From the NCBI RefSeq assembly GCF_050003625.1, contig NC_134398.1:69386891-69450890 (forward strand): a DNA stretch of 64,000 bases, given 5' to 3'. Origin of the DNA: Haematobia irritans (Eukaryota; Arthropoda; Insecta; Diptera; Muscidae). The notes below the pieces were generated by a model that had not been told where the DNA came from, did no database searches, and saw only the letters and a list, made by a program, of their open reading frames with translations. Positions 1-11,900 of this stretch are shown piece by piece (position 1 is the first letter of the stretch; each line of letters starts with the position of its first letter). Position numbers and translations under genes: made by a program.

Positions 1-152
1 TAGAATATTTCATAGAAGTTTCGTATATTCGTAAAATGTTCTTCGTAAAATTTACGACAATGAATGAAAATTTCGTTATTTTAATGAAGAATTCACGAAG
101 AATAGTTAATGAAGAATTCTTCGTAAAATTAACGAAGAGAATTCTTTCGGTG
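1..152 (-). mobile_element. Truncated TA-flanked MITE (CACCGAAAG ends)
   Basis: The window opens inside a short element rich in ACGAA/TTCGT words. Its end reads ATTCTTTCGGTG followed by TA at 153-154. The same end and interior recur at 23130-24016, where both ends and both TA dinucleotides are present, so this is a partial copy cut by the window edge. No coding capacity is seen. Confidence 0.7.
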
Positions 153-1116
153 TAATTTTATTTAATGTAAAAAATAAATATTTAATTTCAGAGTAACCCA
201 AATAAATTTGGACAACTTTTTATATTTCCCCTCAGCGTACAATTTAATAGAGAATTGGAAAGTTTTATATTAAAACTTTGGCTTTCTTGCAACTAGAATA
301 TTTTTTTTATTATATCCTTCATATCGATAACAACAGTTTTATGAGTTTATATAGAATACTTTATTATTTCTCTAATTGTTTCAGGTATAAATTTTATGAG
401 ATACGTTTTCCAAAGAAAAGTTGAATTCCTTGCGCCATTTGATAAAATGCCCCAAAATATGGTAAGTTTCAAGCTAGAATGATGAATTAAAAAACTATAT
501 GTCATTACATGGTGTTAATTTTTAACAATTTTCATTATTGCTTCCATTTTTTTCCAGAAAGATATGTGAAAAAATTGCCTACGATGAATAAAAACAGGAT
601 AAGTCAAAATGTCCAAACAGCGAGTTCAAATGAACTACTCTCTGTTCCACGAGGTCATCATTTTTATTCACAAAAACATTGTATTAAGAACTTTCATCAT
701 AAGTTTTTATAATAAAGTTCTTTTGCTTAAAGAAAGTTTAATTTTAATGTATGAAAATGTTCATAATAGTAAAACGGTTTGTTGTTCCTTTAATTATTTA
801 ATTTCTCTGTACTGTGGAATGATTGATTTATTTATAGTTTAGTCGTCGACATTTTAAAGAGACTGTTAACCAATTTTTATTATCGGGTTTCCCACAAAAT
901 AAGCAAGTAAACCAAAATAATACTGACTTTTTAACTTGGTAGGGGTATATAAATCTTATGGTGTTGTAAAAATGAACTAAACTTCAATGTTATAGATGAA
1001 CTAAAATTTAAGAGAATTATAAACTAGACAAGTTGAAAAAAATCTTAAGGGCTAAATCATGGTCAATATTACTATAGTTTATTTTGCAATGGAAAAGGGT
1101 TCACTGTTTTTTCAGT
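153..1116. other. AT-rich non-genic stretch
   Basis: No convincing gene. The short ATG frames at 509-842 have no recognisable domains and biased, repeat-like composition. The stretch 870-1116 resembles 19670-19860 (both have 'GGTTTCCCA' and 'AAATCATGGTCA'), so it is probably an old interspersed repeat. It ends in TTTTTTCAGTG at about 1105-1115, which matches the end of the MITE at 1345-2000. Confidence 0.4.
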
Positions 1117-3655
1117 GTAGGTGTGCCGAAATTGGAGTGTATCGGCCCATGGCTATACCAAAACATGAGCCGATCTCCCAATTTTACTTCTTGGTCGTCT
1201 AGGAACTATATTTTCTATTCGATTTGCTTGAAAATGGAAATCTAGGAGTATTCTGGGACCATAAATATGTGTGTCGTAAATGGTCCGTATTTTGGTATAG
1301 CTCCCATATAGACCGATCTCCCAATTTTACTTCTTGGGCGTCTACACTGAAAAAAATATTGTCGTGAGGTCAAAGATTTCATGTCTTTAAAATACGAATA
1401 CAAATTTTGCTTAGCATAGAAGACGCATTTCTCTAAAATAAAGTTATTTTCCTTGACCAAAAGTCGATAAACTTTTCAATGAAGTCATATTGTCCTTATA
1501 ATTAAGTGATTTGACTTCAAAATGGGTATCTTAACATGAAAGAAAAAATTTATAGGCTAAGGTCAACTTGACTTTAATAATTCAGAAAAATTCTTTAAAT
1601 TTAATGGAATTGTCTTTAAATTTGTTGTCTTTTTGCATCTTGACTACAAAGCAAAAAATCGTTCAAATATAGGACATGTTTTTCAAAACTTTATTTTAAA
1701 GAAGTTTTTTACTTCAAACATAGCATAATTTCTACTGGAAGTCGAGTCCTAATTTGGAAAATAAAGTCGCCGTTAACTCGTTTTTAAAGGACTTTGATAG
1801 CATATGAAGAAAAAAAGCTGAGAAAGCGAAAAATTAAAATTTGCTTCCTAGAAGCAAGTACACAAAACCTATATTTAAAAGAGAATTGTGTCTTAAAAGT
1901 ATCCTTACTTGTATTCTCCGCTTCTTTGGCTCGGAATCAATGACAAATTTTTTAAAGTAAAGACAAAATCTTTGGAACCGAGTATGCTTTTTTTTCAGTG
2001 TAGAAACTATATTTTCTATCCGATTTGCTGAAAATGGAAATCTAGGGGTATTCTGGGACCATAAAGATGTGTGTCGAAAATGGTCCGTATCGGTCCATGT
2101 TTTGGTATAGCTCCCATATAGACCGATCTCCCGATTTTACTTCTTGGGCGTCTATAAACTATATTTTCTATTCGATTTGCTTCAAATTGAAAATCAAGAG
2201 GTATATTATGATCAGAAATAGGTGTTTCGCAAATGGGGTGTATCGGCCCACGTTTAGGTATAGCCCCCATATAGATCGATCTCCCGACTTTATTTCTTGG
2301 GCTTCTAGTATCCGTAGTTTTTATCCAATTTGGCTGAAATTGGAAATCATTGGTATTTTAGGACCATAAAAAGGTGTGCCGAAAATGGTGCCTATGTTTT
2401 GGTATAGCCCCCATATAGACCGATCTCCCGACTTTACTTCTTGGGCTTCTAGAATCCATAGTTTTTATCCAAGTTGCCTGAAATTAGAAATCTAGAGGTA
2501 TCTTAAAATCATAAAGAGGTGTGTCGAAAATGGTTCGAATCGGTCCATGTTTTGGTATAGCACCCATATAGACTGATATTCAGATTTTACTTCTTGGACT
2601 TCTAGAATTCGTAGTTTTTATCCATTTTGCCTGAAATTGGAAATCTAGAGGTATTCTAGGACCATAAAGAGGTGTGCCGAAAATGATGAGTGCCGGTCCA
2701 TGTTTTGATATGCTCCATATTGACCGATCTCACGATTTTGCTTTTTGGGCTTCTACAATCCGTAGGTTTTACCCATTGGACTGAAATATGAAATCTAGAG
2801 GTATTCTGGGACCATAAGGACGTGTGCCGAAAATGGTGAGTACCGGTTCATGTGTTGATATAAACCTCATACAGACCGATCTCCCGATTTTACTTCTTAG
2901 GCTTCTAGAATCCGTAGTTTGTACCCATTTTGCCTGAAATTGGAAATCTAGAGGTATTCTAGGAGTATAAAAAGGTGTGTCGACTATATTGTGTATCGGT
3001 ACAGTTTTTGATATAGCCCCCTTAAAAGCCGTTCTTCCGATTTGGGGTCTAGATTCTAGAACTACAATTAGAAGTGCTGAATAATGTGTGTATCCCTCCA
3101 TGTTTTTGGCATAGCCCCCACTAGACCGATCTATCGATTTAACTCCTATGGTTTCTAGAAATTGTAGTTTTTATCCGATTTGCCACAAATTGAAAATATA
3201 CTGGCATTTTAGCCGCACAAAAAGGTGTATATGATTTAGTTTTTATCGGTCCATTTGGTGAGGCCTCCATATAGACCGATTTCAGATCTTGAGGGTACAG
3301 AAGGTACAATGATCATGAAAATTGCTTGAAACTGAATGTAAAATGTCCAGATTTTACCTCTCGTAATCATTTAAATAATTTTGGTAAAAACCAACAGATT
3401 TTAGATTTCAAATCAAGGCGTTATTTCATCATTTTCTTGCACATTTAACATACAAGATTTGTTTATGATACCTCTAAAACTCAAAACAAAAAATGGTTCT
3501 TATTAATCCAGAATCTCAACTAGTCTTCATAGGTAAAATCTTTACATTTATCTTCGGGAAGCGTACTGATTAAATTGATCTGCTTGGGAAAATATTCATG
3601 GTGGTGGGTATTTAAGATTCGGCACGGCCGAACTGACTACTGTATATACTTGTTT
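1117..3655 (-). repeat. Tandem-array element, family 1 (~150-bp units)
   Basis: About ten diverged units repeat at roughly 150-bp spacing; the landmark GACCGATCTCCCGATTTTA recurs near 1167, 1313, 2123, 2276, 2423, 2573, 2725 and 2876. On the minus strand each unit contains TATATGGGGGCTATA and then CCAATTTCAGGCAAA. The right end (3618-3655) holds the near-perfect palindrome TTCGGCACGGCCGAA and then TATACTTGTTTTT. The left end appears truncated. The short reading frames in this stretch are by-products of the repeat. Confidence 0.75.
1345..2000 (+). mobile_element. MITE with CACTGAAAAAAA ends, TA target
   Basis: Terminal inverted repeats CACTGAAAAAAA and TTTTTTTTCAGTG are flanked by TA at 1343-1344 and 2001-2002. 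The insertion interrupts one 150-bp unit of the surrounding array: removing it joins GGGCGTCTA to GAAACTATAT, the normal unit sequence. The 656-bp element has no coding frame. Related copies lie at 46497-48505 and, reversed, at 59301-62173. TA targets suggest a Tc1/mariner-mobilised MITE. Confidence 0.85.
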
Positions 3656-3759
3656 TTAATTAGTCCTTAGTTGTAAAAATACACAACAAAAGTTTTTTTA
3701 GAATATAAACTTACTTTTTTAAGTATTATTACAAATGTGGCTAGAATAAATTTGAGAAA

Positions 3760-5382
3760 AAATTAACTTGACAAATCACTTTCCACTAGGGTGGAACACA
3801 ATATTAGTAAAAAAATATGTGAAACATTTAAATCTGAAGAAACCTTAGGGAAACTTCGCAAAAGTTTATTTATGATTTATCGCTCGATATATATGTATTA
3901 GAAGTTTAGGAAAATTAGAGTCATTTTTACAACTTTTTGGCTAAGCAGTGGCGATTTTACAAGGAAAATGTTGGTATTTTGACCATTTTTGTCGAAATCA
4001 GAAAAACATATATATGGGAGCTATATCTAAATCTGAACCGATTTCAACCAAATTTGGCACGCATAGCAACAATGCTAATTCTACTCTCTGTGCAAAATTT
4101 CAACTAAATCGGAGTTAAAAATTGGCCTCTGTGGTCATATGAGTGTAAATCGGGCGAAAGCTATATATGGGAGATATATGCAAATCTGAACCGATTTCAA
4201 CCAAATTTGGCACGCATAGTTACAATGCTAATTCTACTCCCTGTGCAAAATTTCAACTAAATCGGAGTTAAAAATTGGCCTCTGTGGTCATATGAGTTTA
4301 AATCGGGCGAAATCTATATATGGGAGATATATCCAAATCTGAACCGATTTCAACCAAATTTGGCACGCATAGTTACAATGCTAATTCTACTCCCTGTACA
4401 AAATTTCAACTAAATCGGAGTTAAAAATTGGCCTCTGTGGTCATATGAGTGTAAATCGGGCGAAAGCTATATATGGGAGATATATCTAAATCTGTACTGA
4501 TTTCAACCAAATTTGGCACGCATGGCTACAATGCTAATTCTACTCCCTGTGCAAAATTTCAACTACATCGAAGTTAAAAATTGGCCTCTGTGGTCATATG
4601 AGTGTAAATCGGGCGAAAGCTATATATGGGAGATATATCCAAATCTGAACCGATTTCAACCAACTTTGGCACGCATGGCTACAATGCTAATTCTACTCCC
4701 TGTGCAAAATTTCAACTACATCGAAGTTAAAAATTGGCCTCTGTGGTCATATGAGTGTAAATCGAGCGAAAGCTATATATGGGAGATATATCTAAATCTG
4801 AACTGATTTCAACCAAATTTGGCACGCATAGTTACAATGCTAATTCTACTCCCTATGCAAAATTTCAACTAAATCGGATCAAAAAATTGGCCTCTGTGGG
4901 CAAATGAGTGTAAATCGGGCGAAAGCTATATATGGGAGCTATATCTAAATCTGAACCGATTTGGCTGATATTTTGCAAGTTTTTCGAGACCCATAAAATA
5001 TTCGGATGTACGGAATTTGAGGAAGATCGGTTGATATACACGCCAATTATGACCAGATCGGTGAAAAATATATATGGCAGCTATATCTAAATCTGAACCG
5101 ATTTTTTCCAAAATCAATAGGGATCGTCTTTGACCCGAAACAGGACCCTATACCAAATTTTAGGACAATCGGACTAAAACTGCGAGCTGTACTTTGCACA
5201 CCAAAATACATCAACAGACAGACGGACAGACAGACAGACGGACATCGCTAAATCGACTCAGAATTCAATTCTAAGCCGATCCGTATACTAAAAGGTTGGT
5301 CTATGATTACTCCTTCTTGGCGTTACATATAAATGCACAAACTTATTATACCCTGTACCACAGTAGTGGTGAAGGGTATAAA
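3760..5382 (+). repeat. Tandem-array element, family 2, 5'-truncated
   Basis: Seven units of about 153 bp, each containing TATATATGGGAGCTATAT, ACCGATTTCAACCAAATTT and CAAAATTTCAACTAAATCGG (landmarks near 4010, 4161, 4314, 4469, 4622, 4776, 4926). They are followed by a GACA/GACG microsatellite (5214-5245) and a terminal hairpin at 5346-5382. The 5' end seen in the sister copy at 5987 is missing. The 97-residue frame at 4513-4806 simply spans two repeat units. Confidence 0.8.
5346..5382. other. Terminal hairpin of tandem-array element
   Basis: TTATACCCTGTACCAC and GTGGTGAAGGGTATAA form an imperfect stem of about 16 bp around a short AGTA loop. An identical hairpin closes the copy at 7335-7370, and related ones occur at 24643-24672, 38639-38667, 59421-59454 and, as a lone remnant, 21812-21846. 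Confidence 0.8.
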
Positions 5383-5399
5383 AACTTGACAATCAGCTC

Positions 5400-5893
5400 C
5401 ATCTGGCAACCCTAAACAAAATGATTTACGGAAAGGACGTTGAGCTTCGTCTGCGGACTGCGAGAAAAACAATCTAATATGGAACGAAAAGAGTAGTAAG
5501 AATTCTGATTTTCTAATAAAATAACACTATATTTCACACATCGAAAACACATGGTAAGGATTGACGTAATGATTGATGATGTACATATGTAGATGGTGTC
5601 TGGACCCTGAGGCAACGAAAGACTCCTACATTTTCTGTGACTGTGTCCAGCATTATTATTTAGAAACAACAAGATACTGGGCTACTTTTTCTTTCAGTAT
5701 ACTTCCGATGCAAGAGATTGTAATCTGAAGGATATACTTGCCTTCATCAATGCTTCTGGATGGAGGACCTAGAAGCTCCTTTGGAAAAGCGAATATGATT
5801 CATGAAGAGGAGAGAAACCAACTATGTATGAGGGATCACAATGGACCAATATGATTTAAGTGGAAACAAATTCCTTGTCTTAACCTAACCTAA
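5400..5893 (+). pseudogene. 3' end of a non-LTR retrotransposon (I/R1-like), decayed
   Basis: Around 5590-5660 one frame reads a cysteine-rich block CRWCLDPEATKDSYIFCDC, the kind of C-terminal zinc motif found after the reverse transcriptase or RNase H region of I- and R1-type LINEs. After a frame change, 5717-5770 reads LKDILAFINASGW and then a stop, a typical C-terminus of those proteins. The 3' tail (5830-5893) contains ATCACAATGGACC and ends CTTAACCTAACCTAACA, the same type of tail found on the SINEs here. Clade assignment is tentative; the frameshifts show it is dead. Confidence 0.6.
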
Positions 5894-5986
5894 CATATAA
5901 TATAATTAACAGTTATATATTTGTACATTGTTTGGTAAATATATTGTTTACAAACCAACAAAAGCATTTGCGTCTAAATTAGTTTA

Positions 5987-7185
5987 AAACAAGTAAGGAA
6001 AGTCTAAAGTCGGGCGGGGCCGACTATATTATACCCTGCACCACTTTGTAGATCTAAGATTTCGATACCATATCACATCCGTCAAATGTGTTGGGTGCTA
6101 TATATAAAGGTTTGTCCCAAATACATACATTTAAATATCACTCGATTTGGACAGAATTTGATAGACTTTTACAAAATCTATAGACTCAAAATTTAAGTTG
6201 GCTAATGCACTAGGGTGGAAAACAATTTTAGTAAAAAATGGGAAACATTTAAATCTGAAGCAATTTTAAGGAAACTTCGCTAAAGTTTATTTATGATTTA
6301 TCGCTCGATATATATGTATTAGAAGTTAGGAAAATTAGAGTCATTTTTACAACTTTTCGACTAAGCAGTGGCGATTTAACAAGGAAAACGTTGGTATTTT
6401 GACCATTTTTGTCGAAATCAGAAAAACATATATATGGCAGCTATATCTAAATCTGAACCGATTTCAATCAAATTTGGCATACATGACTATATTACTAATT
6501 GTACTCCTAGTGCAAAATTTCAACCAAATTGGGCCAAAACTCTGGCTTCTGGGGCCATATAAGTCCATGTCGGGCGAAAAATATATATGGAAGCTATATC
6601 TAAATCTGAACCGATTTCAATCAAATTTGGCACGCATAGCTTCAATGCTAAATCTACTCCCTGTTCAAAATTTCAACCAAATTGGGGCAAAACACTGGCT
6701 TTTAGGACCATATTAGTCCATATCGGGCGAAAGATATATATGGGAGCTATATCTAAATCTGAACCGATGTCAATCAAATTTTGCACACTTGACTATACTA
6801 CTAATTGTACTCCTAGTGTAAAATTTCAACCAAATTCGGCCAAAAATCTGGCTTCTGGGGCCATATAAGTCCATATCGTGCGAAAGATATATATGGGAGC
6901 TATATCTAAATCTGAACCGATTTGGCTGATATTTTGCAAGATTTTCGAGATTCATAAAATATTTGGATGTACGGTATTTCAAGAAAATCGGTTGATAAAC
7001 ACGCTAACTATGACCACATCGGGGATAAATATATATGGCAGCTATATCTAAATCTGAACCGATTTTTTCCAAAACCAATAGCGATTGTCTCTGTCCCAAG
7101 CAACGGCCCTCTGCCAAATTTGAGGACGATCGGACTTAAATTGCGAGCTGCACTTTGTGCACAAACTTACATATACAGGCAGACG

Positions 7186-7228
<43 letters not shown>

Positions 7229-7371
7229 GGACATACCTAAATCCACTCAGAATTTAATTCTAAGGCGATCGGTATACTAAAAGATGGGTCTATGACCACT
7301 ATTTCTTGGCGTTACATACAAATGCACAAACTTATTATACCCTGTACCACAGTAGTGGTGAAGGGTATAAA
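5987..7371 (+). repeat. Tandem-array element, family 2, full length
   Basis: Starts AAAACAAGTAAGG and carries the subterminal palindrome AGTCGGGCGGGGCCGACT at 6008-6025. Several ~155-bp units (6430-7060) share TATATGGSAGCTATATCTAA and ACCGATTTCAA with the copy at 3760. A microsatellite follows at 7180-7233 and the element closes with the hairpin at 7335-7370. No protein domain is present; the 70-105 residue frames are repeat translations. The architecture resembles non-autonomous Helentron/DINE elements of flies, which is an inference. Confidence 0.8.
7180..7233 (+). repeat. GACA/GACG microsatellite
   Basis: About a dozen tandem 4-bp units, (AGAC)n with GACGGAC edges. It sits at the same place in the tandem-array elements at 3760 and 36873, so it is part of their structure rather than a chance tract. 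Confidence 0.9.
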
Positions 7372-7934
7372 AACGCATATAAGAAACAAAAATTTTGTAG
7401 TTCACGGCGTTTCTTATATACGTTATCAGATAATTTTTAGAGGGAACAAACAAAAAAAAAAACAATCGATACTCAGGCAAGAAAACAATTTCAGTTTAAG
7501 CAATGAATTTACCATCAGAATAATTTCAGCGTCGAGTTTCATAAAAAAATAAACGACAATATCGTTTGCAAGTCCTCATTTTTTTCATGTTCATTTTATT
7601 ACACGCAAAGAAAAAAAACGTTTAGAAAACGTGTACCGAAAACGTTTTTCTTTTGTCAGAGTTTTTTGAATTGCTTCGAAAATTTTAAACTTTTATCACC
7701 AAAAAAATTCGTTTGTTACAAAGTTTTTATTTTTTCAATAAAAAAAGTTATTTTTGAAACAACAACAGAGTCCATTTCGTTTATATCAAACACTGTTCTT
7801 TTCTGAGTTTTGGTCTTTAATAAAACACATTTTACAGTTCAAAATTTAATATAGTACAATGTAATGTTGAACATTTTTTTCGGAATCTTCCGAACATATA
7901 TAGAATGTATGTAAAAAAAAAAAACAAAAACTTT

Positions 7935-8006
7935 GGTCGAAGCAGGGATCGAACCCACGACCCTTGGCATGAGAGTCAGACGTAGCAACCACTGCTCCAC
8001 GGTGCC
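7935..8006 (-). other. tRNA-like module (SINE head type)
   Basis: On the minus strand a 72-nt block has an A-box-like TGGAGCAGTGG and a perfect B box GGTTCGATCCC. The ends do not pair as an acceptor stem, so it is not a functional tRNA gene. Its 3' half (GTCGTGGGTTCGAT) matches the head of the SINE at 31829. It probably represents a Pol III promoter module carried by the surrounding element. Confidence 0.7.
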
Positions 8007-8114
8007 AAACTAAATGTTTGTTTCTGTTAACTTTGTTTATTCGGTTCGTGGGCGCCGCAAGCTATGCTATATAAATATAACTTATATGGATATTTATCTA
8101 TTGATGACCATAAC

Positions 8115-8195
8115 AGGTACATAGCTCAGTGGTTGGTGTGTTGGCTTACAAAGTGCATGGTCCGCGGTTCGATTCTCCGTCCAGGCGAAAGGTAA
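8115..8195 (+). other. tRNA-like module with A and B boxes
   Basis: TAGCTCAGTGG (8122-8132) fits an A box and GGTTCGATTCT (8166-8176) a B box, with normal spacing, followed by CAGGCGAAAGGTAAAA. Near-identical modules occur at 56685-56762 and, more diverged, at 36797-36862. The sequence lacks a full cloverleaf acceptor stem, so it is a tRNA-derived module rather than a tRNA gene. Confidence 0.7.
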
Positions 8196-8723
8196 AAAAA
8201 TTTTAAAAATTTATAAAATCGTATAATTTCTTCTACATTGTTTGTATTACAGAAAAAGGTGCTAAGAACTAAAAATCTTCGTGGAAGTGAGAAAGATGTG
8301 AGGGAAAATGCAATTAGCCAGAAAAAAAATTTTTTTTTGAGTTAGTCTTTATGAAATTGTTTTTACATCCTGGAAAAGAATAAACGTTTATCACAAAAAG
8401 TATATACTTTTCTTCCAAATACACTTCCTTACAGCGAAAAGCAAATGAGAAACGAACTTTGTTTGTCTAAAATTTCGTTTGGGAGGAAAGAATTATTTTT
8501 TTGCGTGTACAATTAATTGTCAATTATTTGTTCTCTAGTTCTTTGTTTCAATTCAATTCATGTTTCGAAAATTGTATGTTTTATATAATTTACTAAGTTA
8601 TACCAGCCTTTATCATCGTATCAATTTAATATTCATATCATTTCGTATTGTTGTAAAACAAGTTTCCGGAAATAAACAACTCTAAGGTTTTTGAAAATAT
8701 GGCAAAATTTTGTAGAAAATGAC

Positions 8724-8910
8724 TGTACAAACCTGTTCCTTGTTCAACAAACAAATAGAAACACTTTTGTTTATTCTTTTATATTCGCTTTATTTTCAAG
8801 ACCGTCTTTATGCTGTTGCACATATACAAGAACTAACTATGACAATCGATCAGCTGTGTCTACATCGCTCTCTTTGTTACCTTGCGTTTGCTCCGTAACG
8901 GGTCTCCACA
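8724..8910 (-). repeat. 3' LTR of the gypsy element
   Basis: 187 bp, identical by eye to 13265-13451. The last 24 codons of gag-pol and its stop (8837) lie inside this LTR, an economical overlap of coding and LTR sequence. Confidence 0.95.
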
Positions 8911-11900
8911 CCCCTCCTATGTTTTGCAGCCGCAGGCGTAGTCCAGGGTTAGATACTGGTGGCGTTGCGTCCGAGAAAGTTCCTGAAAAAGACGATGTCA
9001 TATTTCTCTGTTCCTTTGATTCACTTGCAGGGATCTTCTTAACGTGGCTAATGTTACGCCGAAAAGTCTTTCCAGCCCCCGTAATGATAACTTCATTCCC
9101 ATCTCTCTCTTGCACCTCGTATTCAGTTTTGTCAAATGTTGGGGTCAGTTTATTTGGGAATATTACATTACGTACTAATACTTTGTCTCCTGGCACAATC
9201 TCAGATTCCTTAGCCTTCCTCCTCTTATCGCTTCTCTCTTTTCCCTTTTGCTTATTTATCATGTCCATGTCTCTCGCTCCAGAATCTATCATATCGTCAG
9301 TAATGTCTTGAAATCCGGGAATTTTATCTCTGATCACCCGGTTAAACATCAATTCCGTCGGAGGTGCACCAGTGGTCCCGTGAGGTGTTACATTATACAT
9401 CATGATAAAATTCTGAATCTCCTCCTGATAATTTTTCTTATTAGCATGGGCAATTTTAAGGCGTTTCACGAGCGAGCGATTCATATTTTCCACCTCTCCA
9501 TTGGCCTGTGGCCAGTATGGAGGCGTAGTTATCAGAGTTATCCCATTGCTTTTACAAAAGTCTCTAAACTCCGCGCTTACATATTGTCTACCATTATCTG
9601 CTCTCAATGACTTGGGAATACCCAGCCGACAAAACATTTCACGCAAGATGTTTACAATTGCTAGTGAAGTAATCTTTCTAATAAATCTCACCTCTTGATA
9701 TCGGGAGTAATAGTCAATTAAAACGAAAATATAATCATTATTCGGTAACGGACCAAGGAGGTCTGTGGCCACACATTGCCAAGGCCCATTTGGGAAGCTG
9801 TGCCGCTTCATTGGTGTAGGGTTATTCGGTTGGGACACCACTAAACAATCCCAACAGTTCTTTACATACGCCTCAATTTCTCTATCTACCAGCGGCCACC
9901 ATACTTTCGATCGTACCCTCCTCTTCATAGCCGATTCGCCGGGGTGTCCTTCGTGAGCCAGTTGTAACAGCTTCTTACGAAGAACTTTTGGTATTATTAG
10001 ACGATTACCTCGTAACAATATATTGCCGACTCCCGATAGCTCGTAGCGGAAAGGGTAGTAACAGTTTGATGAATCTGATGGCCAAGAATCATTTCTAATA
10101 TAGTATAGAGCATCTTGGATCTCTTTCTCCTTTGAGCTTTCCTCGCTTACTTCACATATGCTCATAGCTTTTGGGACTGAGCTAGCCATTATCTGTAGAA
10201 CGCTGTGCTCCCCTATTTCGTCGTATGATCTGGATTGCTCCAACTTGCACAGTCTCGATATAGAATCGGCTATGTTTTCTTTTCCAGCCTTATAAATTAT
10301 CTTAAACTGAAAAGACTGAAGTCTCAATAACCATCTTTCAATCCTCGCTGGTGGTTTTGAGGTTGGTTTAAAAATGACCTCTAAAGGTTTATGGTCTGTT
10401 ACCAGTTCAAACTCCAATCCAATTAAATAATAATAAAATCTTTCGACGGCCCAAACCAATGCCAAACTTTCTTTTTCCGTTTGGGAATATCTTTTCTCGA
10501 CGTCCGAAAGACTCTTACTGGCAAAAGATATAATATGTGGGTTACCACTAGAATCAAATTGCAGAAGCACAGCTCCCAAGGCAACGGGACTGGCATCCGC
10601 TATAACTCTTGTTCTATTCTGTGGGACAAAATAAGAAAGATTCGGAATTGTTGCCAGCGATTTCTTCAAGTTGTCAAATGCCGACTGCTGCTCTTGACCC
10701 CATACAAATGGACAGTCCGATTTTAATAGAGTTCTTAACGGCAGAGTCAGATGGGCCATGTCTGGGATGAACTTTCCGACGTAGCTAACCAGTCCAAGAA
10801 AACTCCGTACCTCGTCTCTCGTTCTTGGTGCTCTAAAATCCAGAATGGTTCCGATTTTATCAGGGTCCGGAGCTATCCCAGCGTCCGAGAGAACATGACC
10901 CAAGAATTTTAGTCTCTTCACCCGCCAAATACATTTATCATCATTAAGGCATAAGTTATTCGCTTTGAAAATATCCAACACCTGTTTTACTGCCTCGTCG
11001 TGTTCTTTTTCGTTATTCCCAAATATTATAATGTCGTCAATGTAATTTAGTGCCTTTTTACAAGGTGACAGCAGTTCTTCCATTATTCTTTGAAAGATTT
11101 CCGGGGCCGAGCTAATTCCAAACATAAGCCTTTTGTAGCGAAACAGGCCCTTGTGCGTTATGAATGTTGTTATATCACGGCTGGACTCATGAAGCTCCAG
11201 CTGATGATATGCCCACTTTAGATCTAGCCTCGAAAATAATTTTGCACCTCTTAGCTTTGTCATAAAGACTTCGAAAGTAGGTAAAGGGTAGTTTTCTCGA
11301 AGTACTGCTTTGTTCGCCCTGCGCATGTCGACGCACAACCGAATGTCACCATCGCCCTTCAACACCGGGACTATCGGTGATATCCATGAGCTCGGGCCTG
11401 ACACCTCTTCGATGATATCTCGTTTCAATGCCTCTTCCAATTTGTGTTCTACCCTTTCTTCTAAGGCAACTGGTATACGCCGTAAAGGCTGCTGTATTGG
11501 CCTCACATTGCGATCTATAGCTAGTTTAATACTCACATTTTTCATTTTGGGAAAAGGGGTTTCACTTTTATTTCCCGTACTGTTTGTATCTAAGCCCAAT
11601 TTTAACACCTTCAGCTGAATCGCAGTATCACGTCCTAGCAGAGACTGATTGCCGTTCTTTATTACATAAAATGTTGCCATAATTTCCGAACTATTCTTTA
11701 CTGAAGTTGGTGCCTCAAAAACCGAGACGACTTCCAGCAACTGATCTGCTGCATACGCTTTAAATTGGTTGACGGACTCTCTGCGAACATTTAACAAAAC
11801 TGCCTCATAATCTTGCAGCCTTTGCCAGTCTTCCTGACTGAGGAGATTAAATCGCGATCCAGAATCAATAATCATTGATAATTTACATCCGCCTACCCGA

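Larger units (their letters stand above)
7602..8507 (+). mobile_element. TA-flanked element with two tRNA-like modules
   Basis: Inverted ends CACGCAAAGAAAAAAAA and TTTTTTTGCGTG are flanked by TA at 7600-7601 and 8508-8509. It is 906 bp and non-coding. The interior carries a tRNA-like module on the minus strand (7935-8006) and a second on the plus strand (8115-8195), back to back. The core from about 7640 to 8290 is repeated with the same arrangement at about 56240-56880 inside another TA-flanked element. Confidence 0.75.

Noticed and set aside
1242..3101. Minus-strand frames of 72-110 codons
   Set aside because: Repeat-derived: the same peptide words (RSKIGRSVYMGAIPK) recur with the 150-bp period.
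3990..4930. Regular repeats considered as a CRISPR array
   Set aside because: Units are contiguous and alike over their full ~153 bp with no unique spacers, and the context is eukaryotic.
7935..8195. Two tRNA genes
   Set aside because: Both have A and B boxes but no proper acceptor-stem pairing, and they recur inside mobile elements, so they are tRNA-derived modules.
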